Assembly (NCBI GenBank): GCA_026415575.1
Contig: JAOAGV010000046.1
Span: forward strand, 1 to 34,015
Origin: Candidatus Sumerlaeia bacterium
GTDB taxonomy: Bacteria; Sumerlaeota; Sumerlaeia; JADFCW01
Length of the DNA stretch: 34,015 nucleotides
Direction of reading: 5' to 3'
The position numbers were made by a program, and so were the translations under genes. The notes below the pieces were generated by a model. The model was not told the DNA's origin. It made no database searches and worked only from the letters and a program-made list of their open reading frames with translations. Positions 1 to 8,144 of this stretch are shown in pieces (the stretch's first letter is position 1; each line of letters begins with the position of its first letter).

Positions 1-371
1 AGTTAAAGGGGTACGTGAGCTGGGTTCAGAACGTCGCAAGACAGTTCGGTCCCTATCTGCTGTGGGCGTAGGAAACTTGAGGGGAGCCGTCTCTAGTACG
101 AGAGGACCGAGACGGAGCGACCGCTGGTGTTCCTGTTGTGCCGCCAGGTGCAGCGCAGGGTAGCTATGTCGCGATCGGATAACCGCTGAAGGCATCTAAG
201 CGGGAAGCCGGCCCCAAGATAAGGTTTCCCGTGGCCGAAGCGAACCTGCCGCAAGGCGGGTTCGCCTCAGCCCCTGAAGACCCCCGGGAGACTACCGGGC
301 AATAGGCGGGAGGTGGAAGCGCAGCAATGCGTGCAGCTGACCCGTACTAATCGGTCGTGAGACTTCGCACT
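1..371 (+). rRNA. rrl: 23S ribosomal RNA, 3' end (partial)
   Basis: The window starts inside the last domain of 23S rRNA. The conserved sarcin-ricin stretch (CTAGTACGAGAGGACC, about 92-107) and the GTTCAGAACGTCG and CAGTTCGGTCCCTATC segments just upstream are readable. The terminal GTACTAATCGGTCGTGAG (342-360) matches the usual 3' end, which I place near 370 by comparison with other bacterial 23S genes. The exact processing site is not visible. A helix at 240-265 (11-bp stem with one G-U pair and a GCAA tetraloop) sits where helix 98 is expected and is longer than in E. coli. Confidence 0.97.
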
Positions 372-535
372 TTCCCATGAGATAACCCGGATTGCGTGTC
401 CGCGAGGCTTTCGGCCAGCCAGTCCAACCGACGCGTTCCTTGAATTGGTCAAAGACGTTCTCTTTGAAAAAACGATGACCGCTGAAGGGTGCCCAATTCA
501 TCATTCAGTATTCATCGTTCAACATCGAACAGAAC
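372..535 (+). other. 23S-5S internal transcribed spacer
   Basis: Spacer of about 165 bases between 23S and 5S rRNA, with no tRNA. It carries a low-complexity stretch at 494-530 made of ATTCATC/ATTCAG/GTTCAAC units. Read on the minus strand, this is nearly the same as the intergenic stretch at 24379-24420 downstream of ackA (16 of 17 bases identical over one unit), so an interspersed repeat has entered the rRNA operon. Short open frames here are chance. Confidence 0.7.
494..530 (-). repeat. GAATGATGAA-type interspersed repeat, copy 1
   Basis: On the minus strand this reads as GAACGATGAAT and ACTGAATGATGAAT units. A second copy with the same units lies at 24379-24420 on the plus strand. It has no coding potential. 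Whether it is a mobile or merely amplified repeat cannot be told from two copies. Confidence 0.55.
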
Positions 536-656
536 TTCCCGGTGATCATAACGTGGGGGCCATACCCGTTCCCATTCCGAACACGGCCGTCAAGCCCCAC
601 AGTGCCGATGGTACTGCGCGGGAGAACTGCGCGGGAGAGTAGGTCGTCGCCGGGAG
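536..656 (+). rRNA. rrf: 5S ribosomal RNA
   Basis: About 120 bases with the conserved 5S segments: CCCATTCCGAACACGG (570-585) for the loop B/C region and CCGATGGTACTGC (605-617) followed by GAGAGTAGGTCGTCGCCGGGA. The ends pair as the terminal helix (TTCCCGG near 536 with CCGGGAG near 650-656). The boundaries are accurate to a few bases. Confidence 0.96.
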
Positions 657-664
657 TTTTTTTT
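645..664 (+). terminator. T-run after 5S rRNA (end of rRNA operon)
   Basis: The 3' strand of the 5S terminal helix (CGCCGGGAG) runs directly into eight T residues (657-664). This arrangement can serve as an intrinsic terminator for the rRNA operon, using 5S structure or its 3' half as the hairpin. There is no separate hairpin. Confidence 0.5.
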
Positions 665-1056
665 GCCGAAGCCTAAACACTATTCCTCAATATCCGACAC
701 AAGGGAATCTCCATTGTTACTGTTCTCTCGATTACCGAAAAGCCAAATCATGATCCCCGCGAAAACCCGCCGCAAATTCTGTTCAATAGAAAAAACAAAG
801 CGTAACATCACGGAAAAGGTCGGCCGGCTTATTTTTGAACTCCTGTTGAAAGACCCTGTCGGCGAGGGCCGCAGCATTTTTGCCGGCAAGCCGGCCGAAA
901 CCTACATACCACACTACGGCCTGCACGGCTTTTATTACAAACGTCCCAGTATTCCTGAAACCAAGGAGGCACCCGTCGGGCCGTGGCGCTCTTCAAGCAG
1001 TGCTTCGCAGAACAAGCCGGGCCCTGATCCGGCCAAATAACAAGGAGGGGATCCCC
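665..1056. other. Intergenic region, no supported gene
   Basis: About 390 bases between the rRNA operon and the first protein gene. Open frames cross it on both strands (for example a TTG-started plus frame reaching 1040), but none has a ribosome binding site or a recognisable protein. It presumably holds the promoter of the gene at 1057. I could not pick a convincing -35/-10 pair. Confidence 0.4.
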
Positions 1057-2073
1057 ATGCAATCGGTGCAAGTTGTCTCTCTGGCAATCGCCTTTCTACT
1101 TGGATTTCAAGTGATGGCACTCGGACAAAGGGGCGGAGCATCCGATGCGCCCGCCGGATCCGCTGAAGCCCTGCCGAAGGGCGTAAAAGCAATCTGCGAC
1201 ATGTCGGCCGGTGACCGCTACAAAGGCGAAGATGGGGGGCTTTATGGCGGCGGCAACAACCAACCGCCGGACACCCATTGGCAGGCGGCCCTTGCGGAAA
1301 GCCGAAAAATTATGCCGCTGGACAAGGCCGGCCAGCCGTCGCCGGACGGTAAGATCGGTTTCATCTCCATCGGCTTTTCCAATACAACGCAGGAGTTCCA
1401 AAAGTTCCTCCAACTCCTGAAAACCATCCCGCTTCCGCCGGCCCTCGTTGTCGTGGACGGAGCGCAAGGCGGACGGGACGCCCCGATGTGGGCCAACAAC
1501 ACAGCGCCAAACGGGCCGGGACCTTGGGATATTCTGATGAAACGTCTTGACGCCGCAGGGATTACGCCGGCCCAAGTTCAGGTCGTGTGGCTGAAGATGG
1601 TCCTCGCCGGTCCCAACGCCTACGGCGAGTTCCCAAAGCACGCCCAAGTCTATAAAGACAACATGGTGCTCATCGTGCAGCGGATCAAGAAGACATTCCC
1701 CAACACGCGAATCGTCTACCTCTCGACCCGCATCTACGGCGGATACGCGAACCGCGGCAATCCGGAGCCGTATGCCTATGAAACCGGATTCGGCGTGCGG
1801 TGGCTCATCCTCGATCAGATCAAAGGTAATCCTGAACTGAACTATGACGCCACGAAAGGCGAAGTGAAGGCGCCTATTCTGCTCTGGGGGCCGTATCTGT
1901 GGGCGAACGGGACCACCCCGCGACGCGACGGTCTTGTTTGGGATGTTTCGGATTATCAACCCGACCGGCTGCATCCAAGTGTTACATCCGGACGCGAAAA
2001 GGTGGCGCGCATGCTGTTGGAGTTTTTGCAAACCAATCCGACGGCCAGACCGTGGTTTGTCGGAAAAAAATAA
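1057..2073 (+). CDS. Secreted SGNH-hydrolase-like protein (338 aa)
   Basis: The start at ATG 1057 is chosen because AAGGAGG lies 8 bases upstream and the first residues form a signal peptide (a hydrophobic run at about 8-21, with cleavage likely after ALG or shortly beyond). The longer open frame upstream to 880 has no such support. The mature part is about 310 residues with alternating beta/alpha segments: KIGFISIGFSNTTQEF, then ALVVVDGAQGG, then RIVYLSTRIYGGYANR. Near the C-terminus DRLHPS followed by GREKVARMLLEFL resembles the DxxH block V of SGNH/GDSL hydrolases, and GFS could be block I with a Ser. The Gly and Asn blocks are not certain, so the enzyme class is an inference. It stands alone after the rRNA operon, and its substrate is unknown. 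Confidence 0.75.
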   Translation: MQSVQVVSLAIAFLLGFQVMALGQRGGASDAPAGSAEALPKGVKAICDMSAGDRYKGEDGGLYGGGNNQPPDTHWQAALAESRKIMPLDKAGQPSPDGKIGFISIGFSNTTQEFQKFLQLLKTIPLPPALVVVDGAQGGRDAPMWANNTAPNGPGPWDILMKRLDAAGITPAQVQVVWLKMVLAGPNAYGEFPKHAQVYKDNMVLIVQRIKKTFPNTRIVYLSTRIYGGYANRGNPEPYAYETGFGVRWLILDQIKGNPELNYDATKGEVKAPILLWGPYLWANGTTPRRDGLVWDVSDYQPDRLHPSVTSGREKVARMLLEFLQTNPTARPWFVGKK

Positions 2074-2341
2074 TGGAAGCCTTAGGGCCGGCCCTCACCG
2101 GAGCGTGCCTTGCACGGGCAGGAAAACATGAAAGTCCCAACAGAATCGCTGCTTGAAATAGGGTTGACAAATCCCATCTTACGCAAGTTTTTCATAATCG
2201 CGCTCGTTTTTCAACCCCTTATGCCGGCGGCAAATTCCGTCCGAAAAGTGCTCAAGTTCAGGAAGTGCCTCCCATGAGACAGCTTGCTACGGCGCTAAAC
2301 TAACAGCAGAGTAGAAGGGCAGGGAGACGCGGTTCATTTCG
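2074..2341. other. Intergenic region with 12-bp palindrome
   Basis: The gap holds a perfect palindrome AGGGCCGGCCCT (2084-2095) just after the SGNH-like gene. It has no T-run, so termination is doubtful. A TTGACA hexamer occurs at 2164-2169, but there is no -10-like hexamer at 16-18 bases from it. Confidence 0.4.
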
Positions 2342-3013
2342 ATGAGACGCAAGCGAGTGCAGAAAGCCATTTTGCGGACGGTGGGCCCGCACCTGATCAC
2401 CGGCGCGCTGCGGCTGCTGCGTCTGTTTGTTCGCATGGAGTACCGGAACGACGCGCCGTGGATTGAATTGCACCGCGCGGGCCGGCCGTTGCTTTACGCC
2501 TTCTGGCATTGCGACATGATTCCTGTTCTTTACACCACGTGCGATTACATCAAGCGGGGAATTGGCCGCTATGGACAGCTGGTCAGTCTCAGCGAGGACG
2601 GCGAGCTTCTGGCGCAGACGGTCAGCCGGTTCAACATTGAACCGGTTCGCGGTTCCTCGTCGCGGGGGGCGCGGGCCGGTCTCAAAGGCGTCGAGCAGGC
2701 TTTGCTGGGCGGCCGCCACATGGGCGTTGCGGTGGACGGACCGCTCGGGCCACGCCACAAGGCCAAGCTGGGTGCCGTTGTCATTGCCAAGGATATTGCC
2801 TGCCCGATTATTCCCATGTCCTTCGAGTATGAGGCCGCGTGGCAGTTTCGATCGTGGGACCGCACGGTCGTGCCGAAGTTCTTTTCACAAGTTACTTGCA
2901 CTTTTCATGATCCGCTAAGCATTCGGCCCGATGCCGACCGCGAGGAAATCGAGGCCCTGCGTGATCGGCTCGAACAAATCTTGCTTGATCACACCGATCC
3001 AAAGCTGCGATGA
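2342..3013 (+). CDS. LPLAT-superfamily acyltransferase, DUF374 family (223 aa)
   Basis: Resembles the DUF374 branch of the lysophospholipid acyltransferase superfamily, which transfers acyl chains to lipids at the inner membrane and is often encoded near lipid A or isoprenoid genes. Visible signs are a basic N-terminus followed by a hydrophobic segment (about residues 15-31), FWHCDMIP (about 54-61) with the candidate catalytic His, SEDGELLAQTVSRF, the R-G-S-S-S-R-G-A stretch, and AVDGPLGPRHKAKLGAVVIAK, which is characteristic of DUF374. The length is normal. ATG 2342 has only a weak upstream purine stretch (GGGAGA about 15 bases away), so the start is moderately sure. It reads in the same direction as rph, 62 bp further on. 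The acyl acceptor cannot be deduced. Confidence 0.85.
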   Translation: MRRKRVQKAILRTVGPHLITGALRLLRLFVRMEYRNDAPWIELHRAGRPLLYAFWHCDMIPVLYTTCDYIKRGIGRYGQLVSLSEDGELLAQTVSRFNIEPVRGSSSRGARAGLKGVEQALLGGRHMGVAVDGPLGPRHKAKLGAVVIAKDIACPIIPMSFEYEAAWQFRSWDRTVVPKFFSQVTCTFHDPLSIRPDADREEIEALRDRLEQILLDHTDPKLR

Positions 3014-3075
3014 ATCCCAAAAGTAAGCACGCGGTATCCGTAAAGAACTGCAATTTGGAGTGAGGAGCACCAGCG

Positions 3076-3804
3076 GTGAGAGTGGATGGCCGGGCAGCTG
3101 ACCAACTGCGTCCGATTCGGATCACACTGGACTATCTGCGGCATGCCGAGGGCTCGGTCCTGATTGAACTGGGCGAGACGCGGGTGATCTGCACGGTCAC
3201 GGTCGAAAACCGCGTTCCACCCCACGCCAAGGAGCAGAACCAAGGCTGGCTGACCGCAGAATACGCCATGCTGCCGCGTTCGGTGAGCACGCGCGTGCCG
3301 CGTGATTCGGCGCGCGGCCACGTCAGTGGACGCAGCGCGGAAATCCAGCGGCTAATCGGGCGCGCCCTCCGATCGGTCGTGCGGCTGGACAAACTCGGCG
3401 AGCGCACGTTCATTATAGACTGCGATGTCATCCAGGGCGACGGCGGAACGCGCACCGCAGCCATCACCGGGGCGTTTGTCGCGCTGGCCAGCGCTGTCCG
3501 CAAGTTGCGCGCGGAAAATCAGATTGGCAAGGACATTCTCACGGACTTTCTGGCCGCCGTCAGCGTCGGCATTGTCGAAGGCGAGCCGGTGCTCGATCTC
3601 TGCTATCTTGAGGACGCCGCCGCCGAGGTGGATATGAACGTGGTAATGACAGGCAGCGGCAAATTTGTTGAGATTCAAGGCACCGCCGAATCGAAGCCGT
3701 TTGACCTCCAGCAGATGGAACAGCTTCTGGCACTGGCCCGCGTCGGCGTAGCCCAATTGATCGCCAAACAAAAAGAGGTACTGGGTCTGGATGCGGTTCC
3801 ATGA
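3076..3804 (+). CDS. rph: Ribonuclease PH (242 aa)
   Basis: Phosphorolytic 3'-5' exoribonuclease that trims tRNA 3' ends and other RNAs, acting as a hexamer in the cytoplasm. Family marks are complete: [16 protein letters not shown] at the start, [17 protein letters not shown], the Arg-rich [27 protein letters not shown], the phosphate-binding [13 protein letters not shown], and [21 protein letters not shown] with the metal-binding Asp residues. The length is close to that of E. coli RNase PH (238 aa). It starts at GTG 3076 with GTGAGGAG about 9 bases upstream. In many bacteria rph is next to rdgB, but here rdgB is about 21 kb away. Confidence 0.97.
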   Translation: MRVDGRAADQLRPIRITLDYLRHAEGSVLIELGETRVICTVTVENRVPPHAKEQNQGWLTAEYAMLPRSVSTRVPRDSARGHVSGRSAEIQRLIGRALRSVVRLDKLGERTFIIDCDVIQGDGGTRTAAITGAFVALASAVRKLRAENQIGKDILTDFLAAVSVGIVEGEPVLDLCYLEDAAAEVDMNVVMTGSGKFVEIQGTAESKPFDLQQMEQLLALARVGVAQLIAKQKEVLGLDAVP

Positions 3805-3933
3805 ACGCGCATCTTCCGTGAAGTCTGACATGCCTGCATGGCCGGCGACGGGAGGGCGCGGCGCGTGTTTTCGCAGATGGATGATCTTCGGTTCCCATTT
3901 CGTTGCGGACGTTTTTTAGTGCATGCATGACAG

Positions 3934-4959
3934 ATGAGCCCGTCTGACTTCGCCGAACGCCTCAAACAACTCACTCCGATCATCGAATCGGCCATTGTGA
4001 AGTATGCCCTGCCGCGGACCAAGCCTGTCCCCAACCTCGACGAGGGCGTGCGCTATGCACTCGGCCTCGATCTCGACCAGTCGGAGCGGCGCGGCAAGCG
4101 CCTGCGGCCCGCGTTGGCGGTGATGACATGCGAGCAACTGGGCGGAAAAGTGGAACATGCGCTTCCCTTCGCCGCCGCCGTTGAATTGATGCACAACTAC
4201 TTTCTCATCCACGACGACATCGAGGACGGCGACACGATGCGTCACGAGCGGCCGGCGGTCTGGCAGAAATTCGGCCTGGCGCACGGCATTAATATCGGCG
4301 ACTACATGCACGGGCGGGTTCTGGCCATTGTGCTCGAATCGCTGAACATCGGCGTTCCGCAAGCCCGCGTGCTCCATCTGCTCCAGCTCCTCGCCGATGC
4401 GCTGGATCACACATCGCGCGGGCAGGCCATGGACATGAACGCGCGGCGCGAAGCCAACATGACCGTCGAGGACTACTTGCAGACAGTGATTGAGAAGACG
4501 GGCGTCTATCTGGCTGCGCCGATGCTCGGCGGAGCAATTGTGGCCGGCGCTGACGAGGGCCTGCTCGACCTGATCCGCGGTTTCGGCGAAGCCATCGGGC
4601 CGATGTTTCAAATCATGGACGACCTGATAGACCTGACCGAGGGCAAAGGGCGCGGCGAAATCGGCGCTGACATTCGCGAGGGTAAACGCAGCTTCATGGT
4701 TGCCTACTCGCTGGGCAGGCTGGAGCCGGCTGCACGGGCGGAGTTGCTGGCCATCCTCGATCGCCCGCGCGCGCAGACCTCGCCGGACGACGTCGCCCGC
4801 GCCATCGAGTTGATGGCCTCCTGCGGCGCGATGGATGCGGCGCGGGAGAAAGTGGCCGACTTCGCGCGGGCCGCACGCTACCTCGCCGCCCAAATGCCGC
4901 TTCACCTCACGCGCTTTTTCTGCGATGTGACCGACTACCTCGAAAACCGGACGCGATAA
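3934..4959 (+). CDS. Trans-isoprenyl diphosphate synthase, polyprenyl synthetase family (341 aa)
   Basis: Condenses isopentenyl diphosphate with an allylic diphosphate for isoprenoid, quinone or carrier-lipid synthesis. GKRLRPAL is near residue 53. The first Asp-rich motif is HDDIEDGDTMRHERP (DDxxD, about 93-98) and the second is MDDLIDLTEGKGRGEIGADI (DDxxD). KRSFMVAYSLG carries the conserved Lys. Aromatic residues at -4 and -5 (Phe, Tyr) before the first motif suggest a short product (C15-C20), by analogy with known chain-length rules. The DDxxD has no two-residue insertion, unlike IspA-type FPPS. The RBS before ATG 3934 is weak. The gene is followed 13 bp later by a glycosyltransferase, so the two are probably co-transcribed. 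Confidence 0.93.
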   Translation: MSPSDFAERLKQLTPIIESAIVKYALPRTKPVPNLDEGVRYALGLDLDQSERRGKRLRPALAVMTCEQLGGKVEHALPFAAAVELMHNYFLIHDDIEDGDTMRHERPAVWQKFGLAHGINIGDYMHGRVLAIVLESLNIGVPQARVLHLLQLLADALDHTSRGQAMDMNARREANMTVEDYLQTVIEKTGVYLAAPMLGGAIVAGADEGLLDLIRGFGEAIGPMFQIMDDLIDLTEGKGRGEIGADIREGKRSFMVAYSLGRLEPAARAELLAILDRPRAQTSPDDVARAIELMASCGAMDAAREKVADFARAARYLAAQMPLHLTRFFCDVTDYLENRTR

Positions 4960-4972
4960 GACCTGACCGGCA

Positions 4973-6139
4973 ATGGCTTCCAGCGACAACGAACGTCTGC
5001 GGGTCCTAATTACCAACAGCAGCCGCAAGTGGATTAGCGAGGCGGCGCACTGCTTTCTGCTGTATGAAAACCTCGAAGCGCGCGGCCATCATCCGATTTT
5101 GGCTGTCCGTGAAGGCCGCGAACTGGAAGGACGCGCCCGGGACGCCGGCATGCGGGTGGTCCCGCTTCACTTCCGAAGCCAGTTGGCCCCCGTCAGCGAC
5201 AGTAAAGATATTCTGCAACTGCGGCGTCTGATTGCTGAAGAAGGCATTGACATTGTCCATTGCCACCGGGGCAAAGACCACTGGATCGCGGCGTTGGCGA
5301 TGCAGCGGCTGCGGCCGCGTCCGCCGCTCATCCGTACCCGCCATGTGGTGACGCCTGTGGCGGCGCATGTATTCAACCGGTGGCTGTTTGAACGCGCCAC
5401 ATCGCGCCTGATTGCGGTGTCGAAAGCCGCTCAAGCCAGTCTGGCTGCGCGCAACCCGCGCTGGTTCCAGCGCGCACTGGCCGGCAAGACGCATCTGATC
5501 TATCCCGGCGTGGACCTCGAACAGTTTTCGCCCGACCGGCGGTCGGAGGCCTTGCGGCGCAAGATGGGACTCGATGAAGACGACGTGCTGATCGGTCTGA
5601 TCGGGCGCTTCCAGCGCATCAAGGGGCAGTATGAGTTTCTGCGGTCGGCGGGCATTGTCGCACGCGACTATCCGCGGGTGTGGTTCCTGCTGGCCGGCCG
5701 CGGCACCGACGAAAAACGCCAGCGCTACCGCTACATGGCCGAATCGCTCGGCATCGAGAGCCGGCTAATCTTGCTGGGCGAAGTGGACGACATTGCGCCG
5801 GTCATTGCCTCGCTCGACCTCGGCGTTGTGGCCTCGTTGGGCTCCGAGGGCTCAAGCCGGATCGTGATGGAATACATGGCGTCGGCGCGCCCGATTGTTG
5901 CTACGCGCGTCGGCGGCATCCCCGACTTGATCGAGGACGGCGTGACCGGTCGTCTGGTGCCGCCGGGCGATGTCGCCGCCATGCGCGACGCGATCTGCGA
6001 GATGTTGAACTCGCCGGAGCTGCGGCGCCGGCTGGGCGAGGCGGCACGCTCGCAGGCCGAGGCCCGCTTTCGCTTTGACCGCTGGCTCAACGAAACCGAA
6101 CAAGTCTATCGCGAAGCCCTCAACGCGGCGCAGGCATAA
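4973..6139 (+). CDS. Glycosyltransferase family 4-type, GT-B fold (388 aa)
   Basis: Retaining GT-B glycosyltransferase that moves a sugar from a nucleotide-sugar to a lipid or surface-glycan acceptor. The N-terminal Rossmann domain includes VLITNSSRKWISEAAH and DIVHCHRGKDHW. The C-terminal domain starts near LIGLIGRFQRIKGQ with the usual phosphate-binding Arg and Lys. The EX7E motif is SEGSSRIVMEYMASARPIVAT, followed by GGIPDLIEDGVTGRLVPPGD. The length is typical. It lies 13 bp after the prenyl synthase without a strong ribosome binding site, which suggests translational dependence on the upstream gene. Donor and acceptor are unknown. The LPLAT and prenyl synthase nearby hint at lipid or envelope work. 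Confidence 0.93.
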   Translation: MASSDNERLRVLITNSSRKWISEAAHCFLLYENLEARGHHPILAVREGRELEGRARDAGMRVVPLHFRSQLAPVSDSKDILQLRRLIAEEGIDIVHCHRGKDHWIAALAMQRLRPRPPLIRTRHVVTPVAAHVFNRWLFERATSRLIAVSKAAQASLAARNPRWFQRALAGKTHLIYPGVDLEQFSPDRRSEALRRKMGLDEDDVLIGLIGRFQRIKGQYEFLRSAGIVARDYPRVWFLLAGRGTDEKRQRYRYMAESLGIESRLILLGEVDDIAPVIASLDLGVVASLGSEGSSRIVMEYMASARPIVATRVGGIPDLIEDGVTGRLVPPGDVAAMRDAICEMLNSPELRRRLGEAARSQAEARFRFDRWLNETEQVYREALNAAQA

Positions 6140-6524
6140 CAGACGTGCGTGGCCGCTGTCTGCAATCCTCTTGCAGCGCGGCCCACGATGCGAGTTGTCT
6201 TTCTTTCATGACCCCGGAAGCATCACCAAGAAAAGAGCGAAAGTAGATAGGTTATGATGTGACAGTTCGCTTTTTCTGTCCTCTTGCCTTCAACAGCTGA
6301 ATCCTGTCAATCCTGTTCAAAGTTCCCTTTTTCCCCTCAGAACTGTTCCCCGCCCGCAGCAGGACGCTGATACTACGCCCTATCGCAACCGGATCAAAAA
6401 AGAATCCGCTTGATCATTGCTTTTGTCCCTGTTCGAATTGAACCGAAACAGAACACCAATTGCCGCCATTCCCAACTCCGAATGTGCGACAATACATTCA
6501 TCTGATCAACATGGAGGCCCGATC
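6140..6524. other. Intergenic region
   Basis: About 385 bases without a convincing gene. It starts with a stable hairpin (6148-6187, listed separately). At 6298-6318 it has AATCCTGTCAATCCTGTTCAA, a short tandem-like motif of the sort dispersed in many G+C-rich environmental genomes. The promoter for the isomerase gene at 6525 should be here. No clear -35/-10 pair was found. Confidence 0.4.
6148..6187 (+). terminator. Hairpin after the glycosyltransferase gene, possible terminator
   Basis: CGTGGCCGC pairs with GCGGCCCACG (one bulge), and inside it CTGCAA pairs with TTGCAG around a TCCTC loop, giving a two-tier stem 8 bp after the stop codon. The following stretch is T-rich (TTGTCTTTCTTTC, 6194-6206) but not a clean T-run, so intrinsic termination is plausible and not certain. 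Confidence 0.45.
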
Positions 6525-7496
6525 ATGAAAGAAACAATAACCCGTCCCGAACTCACTTCGCGACGCGGATTTCTCGCCCGCGCCGCAGCCCTTGCTGCCT
6601 CGACTGCCCTGCCCGAGCGTCTGCTTTGTGCCGCCGGACAGGCGTCGCCGTCCGGCAAACCCAATTCGGTTTTCAACGGCGTCCGAATCGGCTGCATCAC
6701 CTACAGCTTCCGCGGCGAAGTCAAGGACACCGCCGAAGATACCCTCAGCGCCCTCCTGCAATGCAACCTCAGCGAAGTTGAACTGATGGGCGGCCCCATT
6801 CAAAACTATGCCGGACTGGGCGGCGGAGCGGCGCGGCCCCGCAAAGGCGCTCCGAAGGAAGCGGCGGCCCAACCCCCCGCCAAACCCACCGACGCCCAGC
6901 GCGAAGCCCAACTGGCCAAGTGTCGCGACCTGCGCAAAATGTATAACGACGCAGGCGTCACCATTCACCTCCACAAAATTCCCTTCGGCCAGTCGGACGA
7001 AGAAATTGATTTCAACTTCCTCGTCGCGAAGGCACTCGGCTGCGTCGGCATCACGCTTGAACGCTCCGAGGTTATGGCCAAGCGCCTCGCCCCCTTTGCC
7101 GACAAACATAAAATCTGGGTCGCTTTCCACAACCACACCAACAACTATCCCGTGATGGACAAGCCCGACCCCATCCTCGAATTCGGCCAGTATATCGGCT
7201 TCAATTTCGACGTCGGCCACTACTTCGCCGGCTCCAAGGGCCTTTCGCCCATCCCGGTGATCGAAAAATACCACGACCGCATCGTGAGCCTCCATCTCAA
7301 AGACCGCACCGCCGAAGGCGGCAATCTCCCGTGGGGTCAGGGCAAAACGCCCCTCAAGGAAATCCTCCAACTGATGCGCAAGGAGAAGTGGACGTTCCCG
7401 GCCGACATCGAACTGGAATACAAAATTCCCGACGGCTCGACCGCTGTTGCCGAGGTCGCCAAGTGCGTCCAGTTCTGCCGCGAAGCGCTGATGTGA
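6525..7496 (+). CDS. Tat-exported sugar phosphate isomerase/epimerase-like TIM barrel (323 aa)
   Basis: Member of the xylose isomerase-like TIM-barrel superfamily (IolE/IolI, AP-endonuclease-2 type). ATG 6525 is chosen because GGAGG lies 8 bases upstream and the protein then begins with a twin-arginine signal, TSRRGFLARAAALAASTALP (about 11-30). Barrel motifs in order are IGCITYSFRGE, ITLERSEVM (Glu ligand), VAFHNHTNNY, NFDVGHYFAGSKG (Asp, His), VSLHLKDR (His) and DIELEYKI (Glu). The usual set of metal ligands therefore looks intact. A Pro/Ala-rich linker (about 105-130) is an insertion. The family is usually cytoplasmic, and the Tat signal places it outside the membrane. Neighbours downstream are also exported and sugar-related. 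The substrate is unknown. Confidence 0.88.
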   Translation: MKETITRPELTSRRGFLARAAALAASTALPERLLCAAGQASPSGKPNSVFNGVRIGCITYSFRGEVKDTAEDTLSALLQCNLSEVELMGGPIQNYAGLGGGAARPRKGAPKEAAAQPPAKPTDAQREAQLAKCRDLRKMYNDAGVTIHLHKIPFGQSDEEIDFNFLVAKALGCVGITLERSEVMAKRLAPFADKHKIWVAFHNHTNNYPVMDKPDPILEFGQYIGFNFDVGHYFAGSKGLSPIPVIEKYHDRIVSLHLKDRTAEGGNLPWGQGKTPLKEILQLMRKEKWTFPADIELEYKIPDGSTAVAEVAKCVQFCREALM

Positions 7497-8144
7497 AACG
7501 GCCACACCGCGAGGAAGGCAGGGCTTTGCAAGCGCAAAACCCCAAGGGAACCAACATCATATCGTGAAAAAGTAGTTTCGCTGCGGTTCAGCGGAAACAT
7601 GCTCCGCATGCGGAGCACAGCATATTTCCCCCAAGTGAAGATCTTCAGTGCAGCGGAGGGGAAAAAGAATTGTCCTTTGCCGCCCATCAGGACAATTCTC
7701 CTGTTTTCGAGTATAAGTTCATGTAACAAACGCCTCACTATGGTCTATGGTCCGAAATGAAAATCCGGGGCTATTATGGTAATCAGAGTGCCGAAGCAAT
7801 TGGTCGCAAGAATTTTTGAGCATGATCGCAATCTCGACACGCAAGAGCGGGAAAGCAAGGTATAAAACCGGAATCCCGTGACTGGACCGCTTCAAACGTC
7901 TAACTATCGCAGCCGGTCAATGGGGCATCGGTGCCACAACACTCCTTCTTCCGCGGAGTAGATTTTGAATTTCGTATTGAAAGCTACTCCCCATCGTTCT
8001 CGTTTTAGTGTGTTGGGGGGAAAGATTTTTGGGTGAAGGTTCTGGGAAAAATAAGACATGCCGAAGGTGGGCCGTAAGTGTTCCGTGTAAGGTGAGAAAA
8101 GAAAAAACATGATGACCGGTAATTGAAAGGTGGGGAAAGGAACA
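7497..8144. other. Long intergenic region with palindromes
   Basis: About 650 bases. The first 200 hold four successive palindromic elements (7575-7699, listed separately). The remainder (7700-8144) has no gene I can support. A short open frame from ATG 7779 encodes about 30 residues without RBS or homology. The promoter for the propeller gene at 8145 is presumably in the last 200 bases, but no canonical hexamers stand out. Confidence 0.4.
7575..7699. repeat. Cluster of four palindromic/hairpin elements
   Basis: In order: GTTTCGCTG with CAGCGGAAAC (7575-7598, one bulge); the perfect 18-bp palindrome TGCTCCGCATGCGGAGCA (7600-7617); the perfect palindrome TGAAGATCTTCA (7636-7647); and AGAATTGTCCT with AGGACAATTCT (7666-7676 and 7689-7699, perfect 11-bp stem, 12-base loop), followed by CCTGTTTTC. 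The last could terminate transcription of the upstream gene. Four in 125 bases is far more than expected and recalls REP/BIME-type arrays. Confidence 0.6.

Noticed and set aside
371-535. Possible tRNA in the 23S-5S spacer
   Set aside because: No TTCGA arm with paired acceptor ends; the stretch is repeat-like.
663-1040. 125-codon frame starting with TTG after 5S rRNA
   Set aside because: No ribosome binding site, low-complexity composition, overlaps the upstream region of the gene at 1057; not protein-like.
2164-2198. TTGACA near 2164 with CATAAT further on as a promoter for the LPLAT gene
   Set aside because: The spacing is 23 bases, outside the usual 16-18; no other -10 hexamer fits.
7575-7699. 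CRISPR-like array from the repeated palindromes
   Set aside because: The palindromes are different sequences with irregular spacing, not identical repeats with spacers; no cas genes in the window.
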